Program-made: the position numbers and the translations under genes
In this document: positions 1 to 9,738 of the stretch, piece by piece
How the letters are laid out: each line of letters begins with the position of its first letter
Numbering within the stretch: the first letter of the stretch is position 1
The notes under the pieces: generated by a model
The model's input: only the letters and a program-made list of their open reading frames with translations
Database searches by the model: none
What the model was told of the DNA's origin: nothing
Assembly: GCA_003427395.1 (NCBI GenBank)
Contig: BFEA01000026.1
Span: 2,036,003-2,063,021 of the forward strand
DNA: 27,019 bases
Reading direction: 5' to 3'
From: Chara braunii
Taxonomy: Eukaryota; Streptophyta; Charophyceae; Charales; Characeae

Positions 1-21
1 CTCTCTCTCTCTCTCTCTCTC
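1..21. repeat. (CT)n microsatellite at window edge
   Basis: Ten CT units open the window and are probably cut by the window boundary. Seen directly. Confidence 0.95.
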
Positions 22-1087
22 GTTGTTGTCTTCTGTGCGGGTACGCGGCACCTCACTCCGCAACGCAACTATGGCGGACTTCTCTTCTCCTTCGGTGCTC
101 CTCGGCTATGGCGCCTAACTCACGCGCGTCTCCTTCCCCCCTTGCAACGACGATGGCGCATGGGGTAACGGAAACCAGCTCCGATACCAATACAATCAGA
201 CTCGCTTTCTTTTCAACTTCGCATACATGCAAACATATGGTGATTCACACTGGCCCAGTGTGCCCACTCAAAGCTCAGAGATATGGAAAAGGAGAACAAA
301 GTTCAGACGCAAAATCGCTTCAACAAGCTATGGCGCTTCAGTGCCTGCACACCCAACTCTCGTCATTGTGTCCAACACCACCGTTCGCACATACTCAACT
401 TTGGATCACCCTGAATACCCCACACACTTCCACTTACGCACACTCTTACACACGCACTAACTACTAACACTCACTCTGGCGACTATAGCCGCCGACTACT
501 TTAGCTTATGCACGCTCTACCTCCTTCAGCCCACTTCGACTTCGGGCAATCTGCAGACCACCTTCGCACAAAGTGCTGTAGCAGCACTTCCGCATGGCTT
601 ACGCAGCGAATGAATGAATTGTTGGACGCTGCCTCTTGCTTTATACCTCAGTTGGCCGTTGGACTGCCCCTTTCCACCAGGCCCTTGGTGCACATGGTCC
701 CACACGGTACTTGCTTGACTGGACTGAGTATGACTAGGACCGGTACCGCTGACTACATGAGGTTGCACTGCCGACTCGACGCAGTTGGACTTACGACTCA
801 CCTACAAACCTCTAGCCTAGCAGTTTCGAACTCTAAACAGCTATGACCCCTACTCTTCAGACCTACAGATCGAATCTCTACAACTACACAGACCTACAAC
901 AAACAACAATCAACTACCAAAACACAGGTCGCAGGTTCAAACACTCGGGGGTCAACTCAATACTGTATGGGGGTAAGGTAAGGTCTAGGGATCGAACTCT
1001 AGGGCCCACATCTGTGACTGCAAAAAGGTGAAAACTGTTTCAATCCAGTTGGAAAATAAATCATACGAATAAATCGAATTACAAAAT
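22..1087. other. No recognisable gene; pyrimidine-rich intergenic DNA
   Basis: The ORFs of 60-119 codons here overlap one another on both strands and show no motif I recognise, so none is called. The sequence is rich in C and T, with a CA-rich part around 400-480. On the minus strand near 980-992 there is AGTTCGATCCC, one base from a Pol III B box. I find no convincing A box at the right distance, so a tRNA-derived short element is only a possibility. Confidence 0.6.
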
Positions 1088-1090
1088 ACT

Positions 1091-1963
1091 GATTCTTGTG
1101 GCATAGTACTAACGATGAGGAAAAGGCCAAATCAAGGGTCTGGGTTCTACAAACTGAACACTTCCTTGCTTAAAGACTCATCATTCCCACAAATGATCCG
1201 GCAAGAATGGGACTTCTGGCACCAACAAAAACATCTTTTCGGATCCTACCTCGAATGATTTAACAACGGTCTGATCTTCTTAGCCAGGAAATGCAAGGAA
1301 TTCTCCAAAGCTAAAGCAGCCCTACGACAACATCACGAAATGACTGCCCACAACGAACTCCTAGTCCTGGAAAAGCAGCCAGACTCACAACACCTTACTT
1401 CCGATCAAGAAAAACATCTCATCACCTCCATCCAAAATATCAAAGATCGTCTCCTACAGTATGCCCAACATAGATGGCAAGGAATCAGGATCAGAGCGAA
1501 AATCGCTAAACTTTCCTACGAAGCCTCAATGGACACCCATTTTTTCTCCATGGCCACCGCGCGGACACGGCGGACAATCATCGAAGTCTTTTTTGACCCA
1601 GACGATAACAATATTATTGCCACGGACACGGCTCATTGTACGTTAATCACCAGGATTTTTTTCAAACAACTATACACCTCCCAAGTCCCACAAGGGAGAG
1701 AAAGGACCCGACAAATTCAGGACTTTCTTCTCCCGATGGTCCGTCAGCTCTCTCCCCAACAGCGTGACAAGCTCGAGTCAAATTTAACAAAAAAATAAAT
1801 ATGGTCGGCACTTCTTCAAATGAAGGAAGATAAAACCCCAGGGATAGACGGCTTCCCCAAGGAGTTTTGGGAAGTTATGTGGACAGACCTAAACTCCGAC
1901 TTATGAGAATATTACCAAAAGGTATGGGAGGTCGGGGAAATGGGGGAAACCGTTGGGAAATGA
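1091..1963 (+). pseudogene. LINE A ORF2: endonuclease end and linker to RT
   Basis: Frame 2 reads from the final endonuclease strand into the conserved L1 linker. It includes FYKLNTSLL (about 1148), EWDFWHQQKHLF (about 1208), FNNGLIFLARK, and YAQHRWQGIRIRAKIAKL (from about 1460), which has a direct counterpart in copies B and C. Then comes the start of RT with KTPGIDGFPKEFW (about 1835). TGA at 1256 replaces the Trp codon that copy B has before FNNG. TAA at 1796 replaces a Glu codon of copy B, and TGA at 1961 replaces a Gly codon. The reading frame itself is kept, so the damage here is by substitution. The 152-codon open stretch 1340-1798 is part of this pseudogene and not a separate gene. 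Confidence 0.93.
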
Positions 1964-2911
1964 GTGCTATCTCTCCTCTACAAAAAGGGGGATAGAATGA
2001 ATATCCGGAATTACAGGCCTATCACACTACTTACGGTTGTTTATAAAATGTTTGCCAAAGCGTTGGCGAACCGTATGGCGATGGTCCTAGAAGAGGTCAT
2101 TCACCCAGCCCAAACAGGCTTCATGTCCGCAAGGAACATACAGGAGAACATCCTGCTAGTCAATGATGTGGTCCGATTGGCACGACGGAAGCAGGCCAAT
2201 GCGACGATAATTTTTATAGACTTCGAAAAAGCCTACGATCACGTGGACTGGGAGTTTTTAGATATGTGTTTAGAAAGAATGAATTTTGGACCCTCCTTCC
2301 AGCGCTGGGTTAAGATCCTCCACAAAAACGCCACCACTTGCGTCCAAATCAACGGATCTGTGGCACCCCCCTTTGAACTCCAACGGTTAGTAAGACAAGG
2401 GGACCCCATCGCCCCCTACCTCTTCCTTGTAATCATGGAAGCGCTATCAACTAATTTGCGACAGAACAAAGACCTCACACGCATTGCGATATCAAACATC
2501 CCCGAGGAGGCGATACCTATCTGTTCTCTATTTGCTGATGACCTGACCATATTAGTGGATGCAACTGAGGCCAACATGAAGGAAATTCAGCAACTCATGA
2601 ACAAATTTTGTCGCCTGTCAGACATGTCCGTTAACTGGGGACAAAAGACTACGGGCTGGTGGTTGCATCATCAAGGGGGCAGACCTCTCGAACACCCACG
2701 TATCACGTGGCTCCCTCCGGAAGACCCCTTGAGAATTCTAGGGGCATTAATTACCGCCAGAGGTAGACCAGCATCCAATGATGAATGGCTGACAGGACCA
2801 GCACAAATTAAGCTGGAAAAATGGAATAACAAACGTACATCAATCTTTGGGCGGGCGCTCGTCATTAATAATGTGGTCCCTGCCACTCTATGGTACAAAG
2901 CCGTCTTATAG
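1964..2911 (+). pseudogene. LINE A ORF2: reverse transcriptase core (RVT_1)
   Basis: A 315-codon open stretch holds the RT fingers and palm. Visible motifs are NIRNYRPITLL (residues 13-23), the catalytic-Asp block FIDFEKAYDHVDW (84-96), RQGDPIAPYLF (144-154), and the catalytic FADD box (190-193, the LINE form of YADD). All three catalytic aspartates are present. Downstream are GWWLHHQGGRP and RALVINNVVPATLWY, typical of the L1 thumb. The open stretch ends at TAG 2909-2911, but homologous protein continues in the same frame. The first codon of the open stretch is not a natural start, because the homology runs in from upstream across TGA 1961. The RT module is well preserved but cut off from its endonuclease and C-terminus. 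Confidence 0.96.
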
Positions 2912-4823
2912 CCTATGAGTAACGGAGGGCTTAAAGTATTGAAGCAACAGCTTGCGGCCTTCCTATGGAGGGGTGACAACAATAATACCCACGCCATAAG
3001 TCGTGTAGCATGGGACTTGGTGATTCAACCCAAGAATAGGGGCGGATTAGGTATCATAGACTCAGCCACGCAATTCGGAGCCCTCTCTATTCGCTGGCTC
3101 CAACACATTATCTTTTCACCTACGTCGCCATGGGTCCCCCTCGCCCTGGCACAGATTTCAGACCTCGCCCTAGAATCTCCACCGGAAATTGACCCCCTGT
3201 ATATGGTTGGAAGACAGGTACTGGAGGATACCCAGGAAGTACAGGAATGGTGACCCTACAGACAAATACTGGGTACGCCTCATTCGTACATGGAGGAAGC
3301 TCCCACCCCCCAACCGACCCGCGCCTAAGAGGTGGGAAGAAATATTTAGGCAGCCCTTATTCGGCAATTGCCAAATAGGGCGTGTACGATGTGCTTTTGA
3401 TTCCCCATGGAAAGGGTGGGTCAAACACGGGATCCGAAGGGTTGGGGATCTCTGGGATGCAGAGGAAAGAAATTGGAAGAGCACTGAAAGGATAAGAGCA
3501 ACCCTACGGTACTGCCACTTCACTGAGAGAGCACTCAACGAGTTGATTGACAGCTTCCCTCTCCACTGGTACATTACCCTCAGAAAAGGCCCCGGTGCAA
3601 GAGAAGATGACTGGGTGGGGCTACCTGACCACGAGTGGGAAGTAGGGTATGTGCACCTAGCTGATCAATCACATGTACTAGTTGAAGTCTTCTCCATCCT
3701 AAAGGATGATGGACTAAGGCGCAACCACCAACCCTTCATTTGGAAGGAGCAGAAAGAGGTGTATCGCATCAGGGTCATTACTGATGGAAGTCACCAGAGG
3801 CGCCCAATGGTCCCAATCGAAGACCTCCCCCTGGACCCTAAGGAGTTGCGGTGGACCATGAACATTCCACCCAGGAAGGGGGAGGCAAAAACACTGACAC
3901 TACGAAACTTAAAATCCAAGTCGGCCTACCGTATGCTCAGACTTAAACGCAGACTTCGGGATCGCATAGAAGATAGATGGTACCGCCACCTCAATGTGGA
4001 TCGCCATCTACTGAAGCCCATACGGTGGTTTGCACAGCACAACAAAAGACCCGCCAACATTTCCGCCCTCCAGTGGCAAATAGAACACAGGTGTCTACCA
4101 ACTAAGGATTGGCTGATAGACCACACCCACCTGGAGCAACAAGGGAAGGCACTGTCATGGTTTCATTGATGTCTCCAAAGTTACCCTGGGGGGAGACGGG
4201 TCGAAACCATTGAACACATTTTCCTCCAATATCCCGTGTCCGAACTACTGTGGAGAAGTTGGGATAGAATCGGGCGACACATAGTTCCCGGCGCAGTATG
4301 GCCATGGGAGTGGAGGGCCATACTGTTGGGACATTTCCCTCCAATGCGGGGGAAGACATTTGAGGAGAACATGTTCAACTTGGGTAGACGGAGTGTGCTA
4401 TGGACGATATGGTGGAGAAGATGTTGCTTGGAGTTAGAGGGAGCGTGGGTGGAGGACGGAGAGGCTATGGAACAAATTCGGACATTGATTCATTATGAGC
4501 TGGCGACACAATGGAAGACAACTAAAGACAAGCTCGACCAAACGTCTTCCTGGGGAGACATGAACAGGATCATTGCTACATTCTGCAAGGACTGGCTGGG
4601 GGGAGAAAGGGAGGGATGGGTGGCAACAGTAAAGTGGACCGGTCGTCAGACAGAGAGAGAAGCACGAGGGGAACCCCGGGCAAAAATAATAAGAGACTAT
4701 CGGTTGGTCTTTCACGACTGGACCAAGATAGACCCTGACTCCCCGTTACATCCCGCCCAGGACTTTGCAGATTCGTTCCCACCCCATCCGTTGTCCTTAG
4801 CAGAAATCTTGCCGCCTGCATGA
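2912..4823 (+). pseudogene. LINE A ORF2: connector, degraded zf-RVT and C-terminal tail
   Basis: After TAG 2909 the frame continues with LKQQLAAFLWRGD and ISRVAWDLVIQPKNRGGLGI. It then shifts by one base near 3190-3250 and continues in frame 0 through GDPTDKYWVRLIRTWRKLP, EHRCLPTKDWLIDHTHLEQQ (ending near 4140) and ETIEHIFLQYP. This corresponds to the zf-RVT zinc-binding region of plant LINEs. The metal ligands are damaged: the second Cys of the CxxC pair and the last Cys are replaced (QYP where copy B has QCP), and TGA 4167 falls inside the finger. The final part, LGGEREGWVATVKW and YRLVFHDWTKI, matches copy B closely and ends at TGA 4821. Confidence 0.93.
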
Positions 4824-5300
4824 GCTCGGACCTGCCTTCTCAGTGAAGTTGGTGTATAGTATCCGTCCAGAAAGTCTCAGAATGTTTCAGCCGATTTCTG
4901 CGGACTTCACCTGTCCTCAACTGTCCTCAGCTAAATTCAGCTGAGCTCAGTTGACTACAGCAGATTTCAGCGCAGCCCAGAGCAGCCCGGTTCAGCTTGT
5001 ACTACAACAGATTTCAGCGCAGCTCAGAGCAGCCTAGTTCAGCCTGGTTTCAACCTGCTTTCAACCTGCTTTCTGTTGCTCTCTGTTTTCCCAGTCCTTC
5101 CGGTTTTTTCAGTTGCTCCAGTTTGTTCCAGTTGTTTCCAAACACTTGCTATTACAGATGTGCAAGACACAATAGGCGCCAAGAGGATAGTAGGTGGTGG
5201 GCTGTGGCTAGGGGATGGAGGGAGACTCCACGGGTGCCCCCCGGTGGTTTCCCCCCCAATACCCGACTGTGTGGCAGGTTAGGTGGGGAAGAGTAGATTG
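4824..5300. other. Downstream of LINE A: TTCAGC-rich direct repeats, no gene
   Basis: Between about 4950 and 5045 there are two imperfect copies of a unit of about 50 bp (CAGATTTCAGCGCAGC, then AGAGCAGCC, then GTTCAGC). Around them are many short CAGC/TTCAGC motifs. This may be the 3' untranslated part of LINE A or an unrelated low-complexity tract. 5152-5300 is GC-rich with no recognised gene. Confidence 0.6.
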
Positions 5301-5305
5301 AACAT

Positions 5306-5330
5306 GGGACGCTGGACCCGGTTTCCAGCT
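5306..5330 (+). repeat. Partial copy of the 52-bp core repeat
   Basis: The first 25 bases of the core (GGGACGCTGGACCCGG then TTTCCAGC) occur here. The sequence then diverges and a full core follows at 5379. This may be a nested or rearranged copy. Confidence 0.75.
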
Positions 5331-5378
5331 CATTGGTGTCACTTTCATTGATGTGTTGTTTTGCAAAGAGGTACTGAA

Positions 5379-5545
5379 GGGACGTTGGACCCGGTTTCCA
5401 GCAGGTGCTGCTCCCCACCAATAGATGGAGCGGCCCGCTAGGCAAAGCCTCAATCCCGATGGTTCTCTTACCACCACCACGATAGAGGTCTTGCACAAGG
5501 GCCTTTTCCCAAAAAAAATAAATAAATAATAAAAAATAAAATGAA
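5379..5545 (+). mobile_element. SINE-like element with 52-bp core head and A-rich tail
   Basis: The 52-bp core (5379-5430) contains two potential hairpins: GCTGGA/TCCAGC (here with G to T at one position) and GCTCC/GGAGC. An 80-base segment ending CAAGGGCCTTTTCCC follows, then an A/T-rich tail of AAAT/AAAATA units (5511-5545). The order of head, short body, TTTT and A-rich tail, repeated elsewhere in the window, suggests a short non-autonomous retroposon. I see no clear A and B boxes. Element status is inference; the repeat itself is seen directly. Confidence 0.6.
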
Positions 5546-5581
5546 ATTCACAAATTTTGAAATTCAAACGTTGTAATTTAT

Positions 5582-5702
5582 TATCAACATCAGTGTTGCC
5601 GATGTTCGGGCCGCGCCGAGCGCCCGAAAGTTCGGCAACCCCTCTCGACGTGTTCGGTCGTTCGGCCGAACGTGGAACCCCCCCCCAAAAAAAAAAACAT
5701 AA
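5582..5702 (+). repeat. GTTCGG-rich short repeat with poly(A) (copy 1)
   Basis: This stretch shares its layout with an inverted copy at about 9340-9446: a GTTGCC start, a CGAGCG..CG...GTTCGG block, a GTTCGG/CCGAAC cluster, a C-run, then an A-run. It is probably a second family of short A-tailed elements. Confidence 0.5.
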
Positions 5703-5826
5703 AATCTGAACAAAATATATGTTATGCAGAAGAATAAACTGAACAATATTTGCCCAAACATTACATCCAAATTCTTTACCAAATTCGAAATAAAAATCAA
5801 ATACTAAAAATAAATAATAATAATGA

Positions 5827-5979
5827 TTTTTTTATTTTTATTTTTATTTTTAATTTTTTTTACAAAAGGGCCTAGTGCCCAAGGCTGATATTACCAATAA
5901 GGGGAATGTGGTCGGGGTCCTCACAGTCTGCCCGGGGAAACCGAACCGAACTTGCTGAGAACCAGGCCCAGCGTCCCTC
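5827..5979 (-). mobile_element. SINE-like element, minus strand, related to the 52-bp core family
   Basis: Read on the minus strand, GGGACGCTGG (5979 down) starts the element and GCACTAGGCCCTTTTGT ends the body. The A-rich tail is made of AAAAAT units and appears as the T-rich tract 5827-5871 on the plus strand. Only about the first 25 bases and the last 20 bases before the tail resemble the copies at 5379 and 16246; the middle differs. It could be a subfamily or a chimera. Confidence 0.5.
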
Positions 5980-5988
5980 ATGTGGTGA

Positions 5989-6069
5989 CTATGATGATGA
6001 TGATGATGATGATCCTGATGATGATCCTGATGATGATGATGATACTACTGATGATGATGCTGATGGTGA
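5989..6069 (+). repeat. (GAT)n microsatellite
   Basis: Runs of GAT/ATG are broken by CCT and CTG variants. The resulting Met-rich ORF is an artefact of the repeat. Confidence 0.95.
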
Positions 6070-7060
6070 TAAAAAATTGTATTAATTGTAGTAAGCTATG
6101 CTATATTAACAATTCTGGTCTCCTAATCCTAGAGCAACTTCTAGCCCTCCCTGTACCAGGACATTGTAAAACAAAGACAATACCAACCTAACCAATGTCA
6201 CCCATAGTTGATCTCTCCTCGCCACCGAGCAGCCCCCCCCAGTTCGCCAGTGGATCGCCTTCCTCCCTCGGCAAACCCCCAGATTTCTCTACAAGGCCTC
6301 ACGCTCCAGCCTTTGCAGGTTACAAGGCAACGCCCCAACTCCGGCCAGCGTTGTTCTGGCGTCGACAAACCAGGGGCACAAAAAAGAACAACTCTGCAGA
6401 TATCGGTCCGGGTTCGACCATCCCTGAAATCCTATATCCCGGATGTGGAAGAAAACTCGATGCTGCCCAAAGATTCCAGAACACCAAAAAGCTTAATATA
6501 ACATTGATGAGATAATGATCTAATGATGATGATGATATTGATGAAGATGATTATGCTTTTCTTTTTTAGGAATTCTAAAGAAATTGACTCCACCACCTTT
6601 ATTAGATTAAAAGATTGTGAATACTATGTTACATCAGCTATTCCAGCTTCCTAATCCGAGAGCAACTCCTAGCCCTCCCTATACTGGGACAGTACTCCTC
6701 AAAGACAGTACCAACCAAAACAACATCAACCATAGCTGACCTCTTCTCGCCCCCGAGACTATCCCCGGCCCCAGAGGGTGTCAAGGCGGCCCCCCCCAAT
6801 TCGCCACTGGATTGCCTTCCTCCCTCGGCAAACCCCAGATCTCTCTACAAGGCCTCACGCTCCTGCCGTGGCAGGTTACAGGGTAATACCCCAGCTCCGG
6901 CCAGCGTCGTTCTAGCATCGGCAAGTTGAGAGCATAGAACAGAGCAACCCTATTGATGTCATCCAGGTGCAACCATCTTTGAGGTCGAAGATCCTAATAA
7001 AAAAGAAGACTTGATGCTGCTCGAGTTGTCAGGACCCCAGAAAGCTGAAAATAACATGAT
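6068..7060. repeat. Large diverged tandem duplication, period about 528 bp
   Basis: Two units are visible, about 6068-6510 and 6604-7060. Anchors shared by both include TCCTAATCC (6121 and 6649), CAACTYCTAGCCCTCCCT, GCCTTCCTCCCTCGGCAAAC, CTACAAGGCCTCACGCTCC and CTCCGGCCAGCG. The second unit carries about 30 extra bases near 6765. The short ORFs in the two units do not keep a common reading frame, so this is not judged coding. Confidence 0.85.
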
Positions 7061-7590
7061 TGGTCCAAGAAGCTTCCAATAGTCACCGCGCAGAAAAAAA
7101 TTCCCCCTACACCACCACCACTGTCCCACGCTGCCACCGCCGAGGAGATTCACCTCGGCCCCAACCTGGAACAGATCCCCTCCCTCCCCCCTCCGCCAAG
7201 GCAGCCAATTCCCGCCTCGAGGGTGCCTTCGCCCTCCCATTTGTCCCTATCTGCCCCCGCCGGGGTTGAAGGCGACCAACTCTCCCACCCCGGCCCCAGA
7301 CAAGGACAAACCACAAATTCGCCCCACCCCCGACAGAGCAGCCACCTCCCACCTTGCAGCGCCCTTGTAGAGTAAGGCTCCCCAACGCCCCCCCACCCAT
7401 TCCCCAAAAATCCACACCGTGACCGCAGAAACCCTCGCCCAACTAAAGCATATCATTCAGATGAAGCAGTCGATTATCCTCGATGAGGATCTCATGATAG
7501 ACGGAAACGATCGTGAACAAGAGTGGCAAAAAAGACGTCCTGATTACTACCAGAACAGTTTGCAGTAATGACCCCCTAATAAAGGATTTG
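7061..7590. other. C-rich low-complexity stretch, no gene
   Basis: 7090-7440 is extremely C-rich (CCACC, CCCCC), producing long glycine-rich shadow ORFs on the minus strand. I recognise no protein motif or RNA. Confidence 0.6.
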
Positions 7591-8260
7591 CTTGAAGATG
7601 ATATTTCTAACGATGCTATAATTGATGAGGATAGTGATACGATGATAGTTCTACAGATGATGGTAAAAACGATGAAAGTATTAATGAGTTTTGGAAGAAT
7701 GGGTGATCAAAAACGGTACCCTAAGACTAAAAAATTTTTAGGATGGTATTAGTACTGATGATGTCATCATGATGGTAGTGATGACGAGGATAATACTTCA
7801 AAAATAGTGATAACAATGATGGTATTGATGACGTTTGAAAGGATGGGTAACTAGGAACAATACCATAAGGATGATATTGGTGAACAAACTCGCCTTCAGA
7901 TGATATCGGGGATGACCCACTATAGAATTACAGGTAATGGAAAAATTTATAAAGATGATGGCGATGAGGATGTCATGATGATGATGCTACAGATGGCGGG
8001 AATGACGAACAACAAGGTGATGATAACGATGGTAATGACAGAGCTCACACGAAGGTGTAAGGATGACTAGGATGATGGTTAATTACCCACCATTGATGAC
8101 AGGCACCTTGTGGCAAGTGATGATGACAGGTAATATCCCGATAGTGACGTTTAACGTCATGATGATGCTCGCAAAAACTTAATGATGAAAAACAGCTTAA
8201 TGATGCAGTCAAAACTTGATCGTGATGATGACAATCTTCAGCTTGATGTCAGACATCGCC
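7591..8260. repeat. GAT/ATGA-rich cryptically simple sequence
   Basis: The tract is dominated by interrupted GATGA, TGATGA and GATGAC motifs without a fixed period. It resembles a very old, diverged GAT microsatellite. The acidic 79-codon ORF at 7513-7752 comes from this composition. Confidence 0.75.
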
Positions 8261-8940
8261 CCGTATAAACTCGTTCTGATGGCGCGCACAGCGCCTTGAT
8301 TATGCGTAATGACGCATCCAAGCTGGTCCCCTGCAGACAACCAACACTCTAATTAACGGGTAATGCCTCTGATAAGAAGTAGTACCCCGTTGATGACGAC
8401 GGACCAAGATGATGTCGGATCGCGACCTAATGATGATGGCGATGACGAGCAGCACTCCAGCGGCCGATCGTGACTGTAAACACTCGCACTTCAGAGAACC
8501 CCGGGCTGACTCCACTGGACTCCACAGGCATCATCACAGCCAACGCCTCGCAGGCCAAATGCCACGTGGAGCAACGCAGCGACTATGGAGTGAAACGTGG
8601 AACTCCCAGAAACAGAGCATCACCGAGGGTCAGACCGTCTGCCACATCAGCCTGTGACATGGTGCGGCCAAGCGCCTGCGGTCCCCTGCGCGTGCGCGAA
8701 GCGCCAGCTCTTCAAAAAAACGAACCACCATCGCCGCCGCGCGCCATCACCATGAGTACGATATCATAGCGCCGGGAGGGGCGCAACGCTCCCGGTAGCG
8801 CTGCGCCCCTCAGCTGTTCATCACCTCTTACGTACAAGGCCAGTCAACCATGAGGTCGCCCGACCAATGGCTACCATGAGTAGCCTGGGCGGCGCAGACT
8901 GAAGCAGGAGAGGGAACAACCAATAATAATGAAAATTAAA
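8261..8940. other. GC-rich unannotated stretch with one strong hairpin
   Basis: No protein family is recognised in the overlapping ORFs. The only clear structure is the inverted repeat at 8776-8811, listed separately. Confidence 0.5.
8776..8811. repeat. Perfect GC-rich inverted repeat (hairpin)
   Basis: Arms GAGGGGCGCA (8776-8785) and TGCGCCCCTC (8802-8811) are perfectly complementary over 10 bp. An inner CGCT/AGCG adds 4 bp around a small loop. Its function is unknown. Confidence 0.85.
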
Positions 8941-8965
8941 AAAAAAAAAAAACAAGAATGAAATT

Positions 8966-9340
8966 ATTGAACGGGCGAGCACGTTTTTGACACCACCATC
9001 TTTGGCGATTTTTCATATTGTTTTGGTTGTGACAAATGCCATGAAAATTTATATATGTGTATCTTACATAATAGAGAATCTACAAATAAAGTTTGAAAAA
9101 ATAATAATATTTTCCATGCCCCAAAATAAAGGAAAAATAAAAAGTGAAAAGAGAGAAAAAACAAATTAGTGAGTGGGCAAGCAAGTTTTGACACCACCAT
9201 CTTTGCCGATTTTTCATTTGTGTTTGGCTGAACAGAATGGCTTCAAAATTGTGAGAGAGATACCTCACATCACAAAGAACTGACAAAAAAAAATCAGAAA
9301 ATAATAATAATATTTAGGTGCCAAAATATTTTTTTGCGGG
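8966..9340. repeat. AT-rich tandem duplication, period 201 bp
   Basis: Unit 1 (about 8966-9164) and unit 2 (about 9165-9340) share GACACCACCATCTTTG (8989 and 9190) followed by CGATTTTTCAT. Both end in A-rich sequence with AATAATAATATTT. The flanking A-runs suggest a tandemly duplicated short element. Confidence 0.85.
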
Positions 9341-9446
9341 GTCCGAACCCCTTCAGGTTTGACCCCTATACGGGGACCCGAACGCCCGAACGCTCGGGGG
9401 TCAGCTTAGGGGCCTCTGTACGTTCGGCCTGGCAACCGTGATCAAC
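9340..9446 (-). repeat. GTTCGG-rich short repeat with A-rich end (copy 2, inverted)
   Basis: Read on the minus strand this matches the layout of 5582-5702. It includes CGAGCGTTCGGGCGTTCGG and ends GGGGTTCGGACCCCG followed by AAAAAAA. GGTTCGGACCC is one base from a Pol III B box. Confidence 0.5.
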
Positions 9447-9451
9447 ATATC

Positions 9452-9738
9452 TTTTTTTTTTTTTTTTTTTTAATGGTTGCTCACAGGAACCACCCCAACC
9501 TACCTCATCTTTCTGCTTCCCTTGCGTAACCTCTACTTCCTCATCTATGGGTGCACTTGTTTGGCCCTCTCGGGTATACCGGACAGCGGTTGCAGACACC
9601 AGCGCTAGGCCATGACAAACCTCTCCCAGCCCTAGTTGAAGCACTATCGAGCCAGCCTTGTCGCACGGGCACTTCAGTCGCCAAGCATGATCGTTCGTTG
9701 TCCTTTTTTTCCTATGAGCACCAGCCCAGGTTTGGTCA
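9452..9738 (-). other. Possible minus-strand retrocopied sequence with 20-base poly(A)
   Basis: The 20-base T-run at 9452-9471 reads as a poly(A) tail for a minus-strand sequence to its right. An open stretch of 125 codons (9743-9366) runs through it and on through the poly(Lys) encoded by the tail, so it is not a natural protein. I do not recognise the source sequence. Confidence 0.35.

Larger units (their letters stand above)
1088..4823 (+). mobile_element. LINE copy A (L1-type non-LTR retrotransposon), 5'-truncated and defective
   Basis: This is a decayed ORF2 of a plant L1-like LINE, which copies its own RNA at a nicked target site. Similarity to copy B begins at about 1091 in the last strand of the AP-endonuclease (CGIVLTMRKRP, compare CGVALTFRQKP in copy B). 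It continues through RT and a C-terminal region to a stop at 4821. Truncation of the 5' end is the usual outcome of incomplete target-primed reverse transcription. In-frame stops lie at 1256 (TGA), 1796 (TAA), 1904 (TGA), 1961 (TGA), 2909 (TAG) and 4167 (TGA), and the frame shifts once between about 3190 and 3250. The copy cannot make ORF2 protein. I did not identify its target-site duplication or a clean poly(A) tail. Confidence 0.97.

Noticed and set aside
950-1010. Possible tRNA gene or tRNA-derived SINE
   Set aside because: Only B-box-like strings are seen; no A box at proper spacing and no cloverleaf could be drawn.
108-1031. Small ORFs as an alga-specific gene
   Set aside because: Overlapping frames on both strands, no motif, no splice or codon-use argument I can support.
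6010-6035. CTGATGATG strings resembling the hammerhead core
   Set aside because: They belong to the GAT microsatellite; there is no GAAA box or pairing stem around them.
5952-6191. Met-rich ORF
   Set aside because: It is a translation of the GAT microsatellite.
7107-7456. Glycine-rich minus-strand ORFs
   Set aside because: They are shadows of a C-rich low-complexity tract, overlap in several frames and show no motif.
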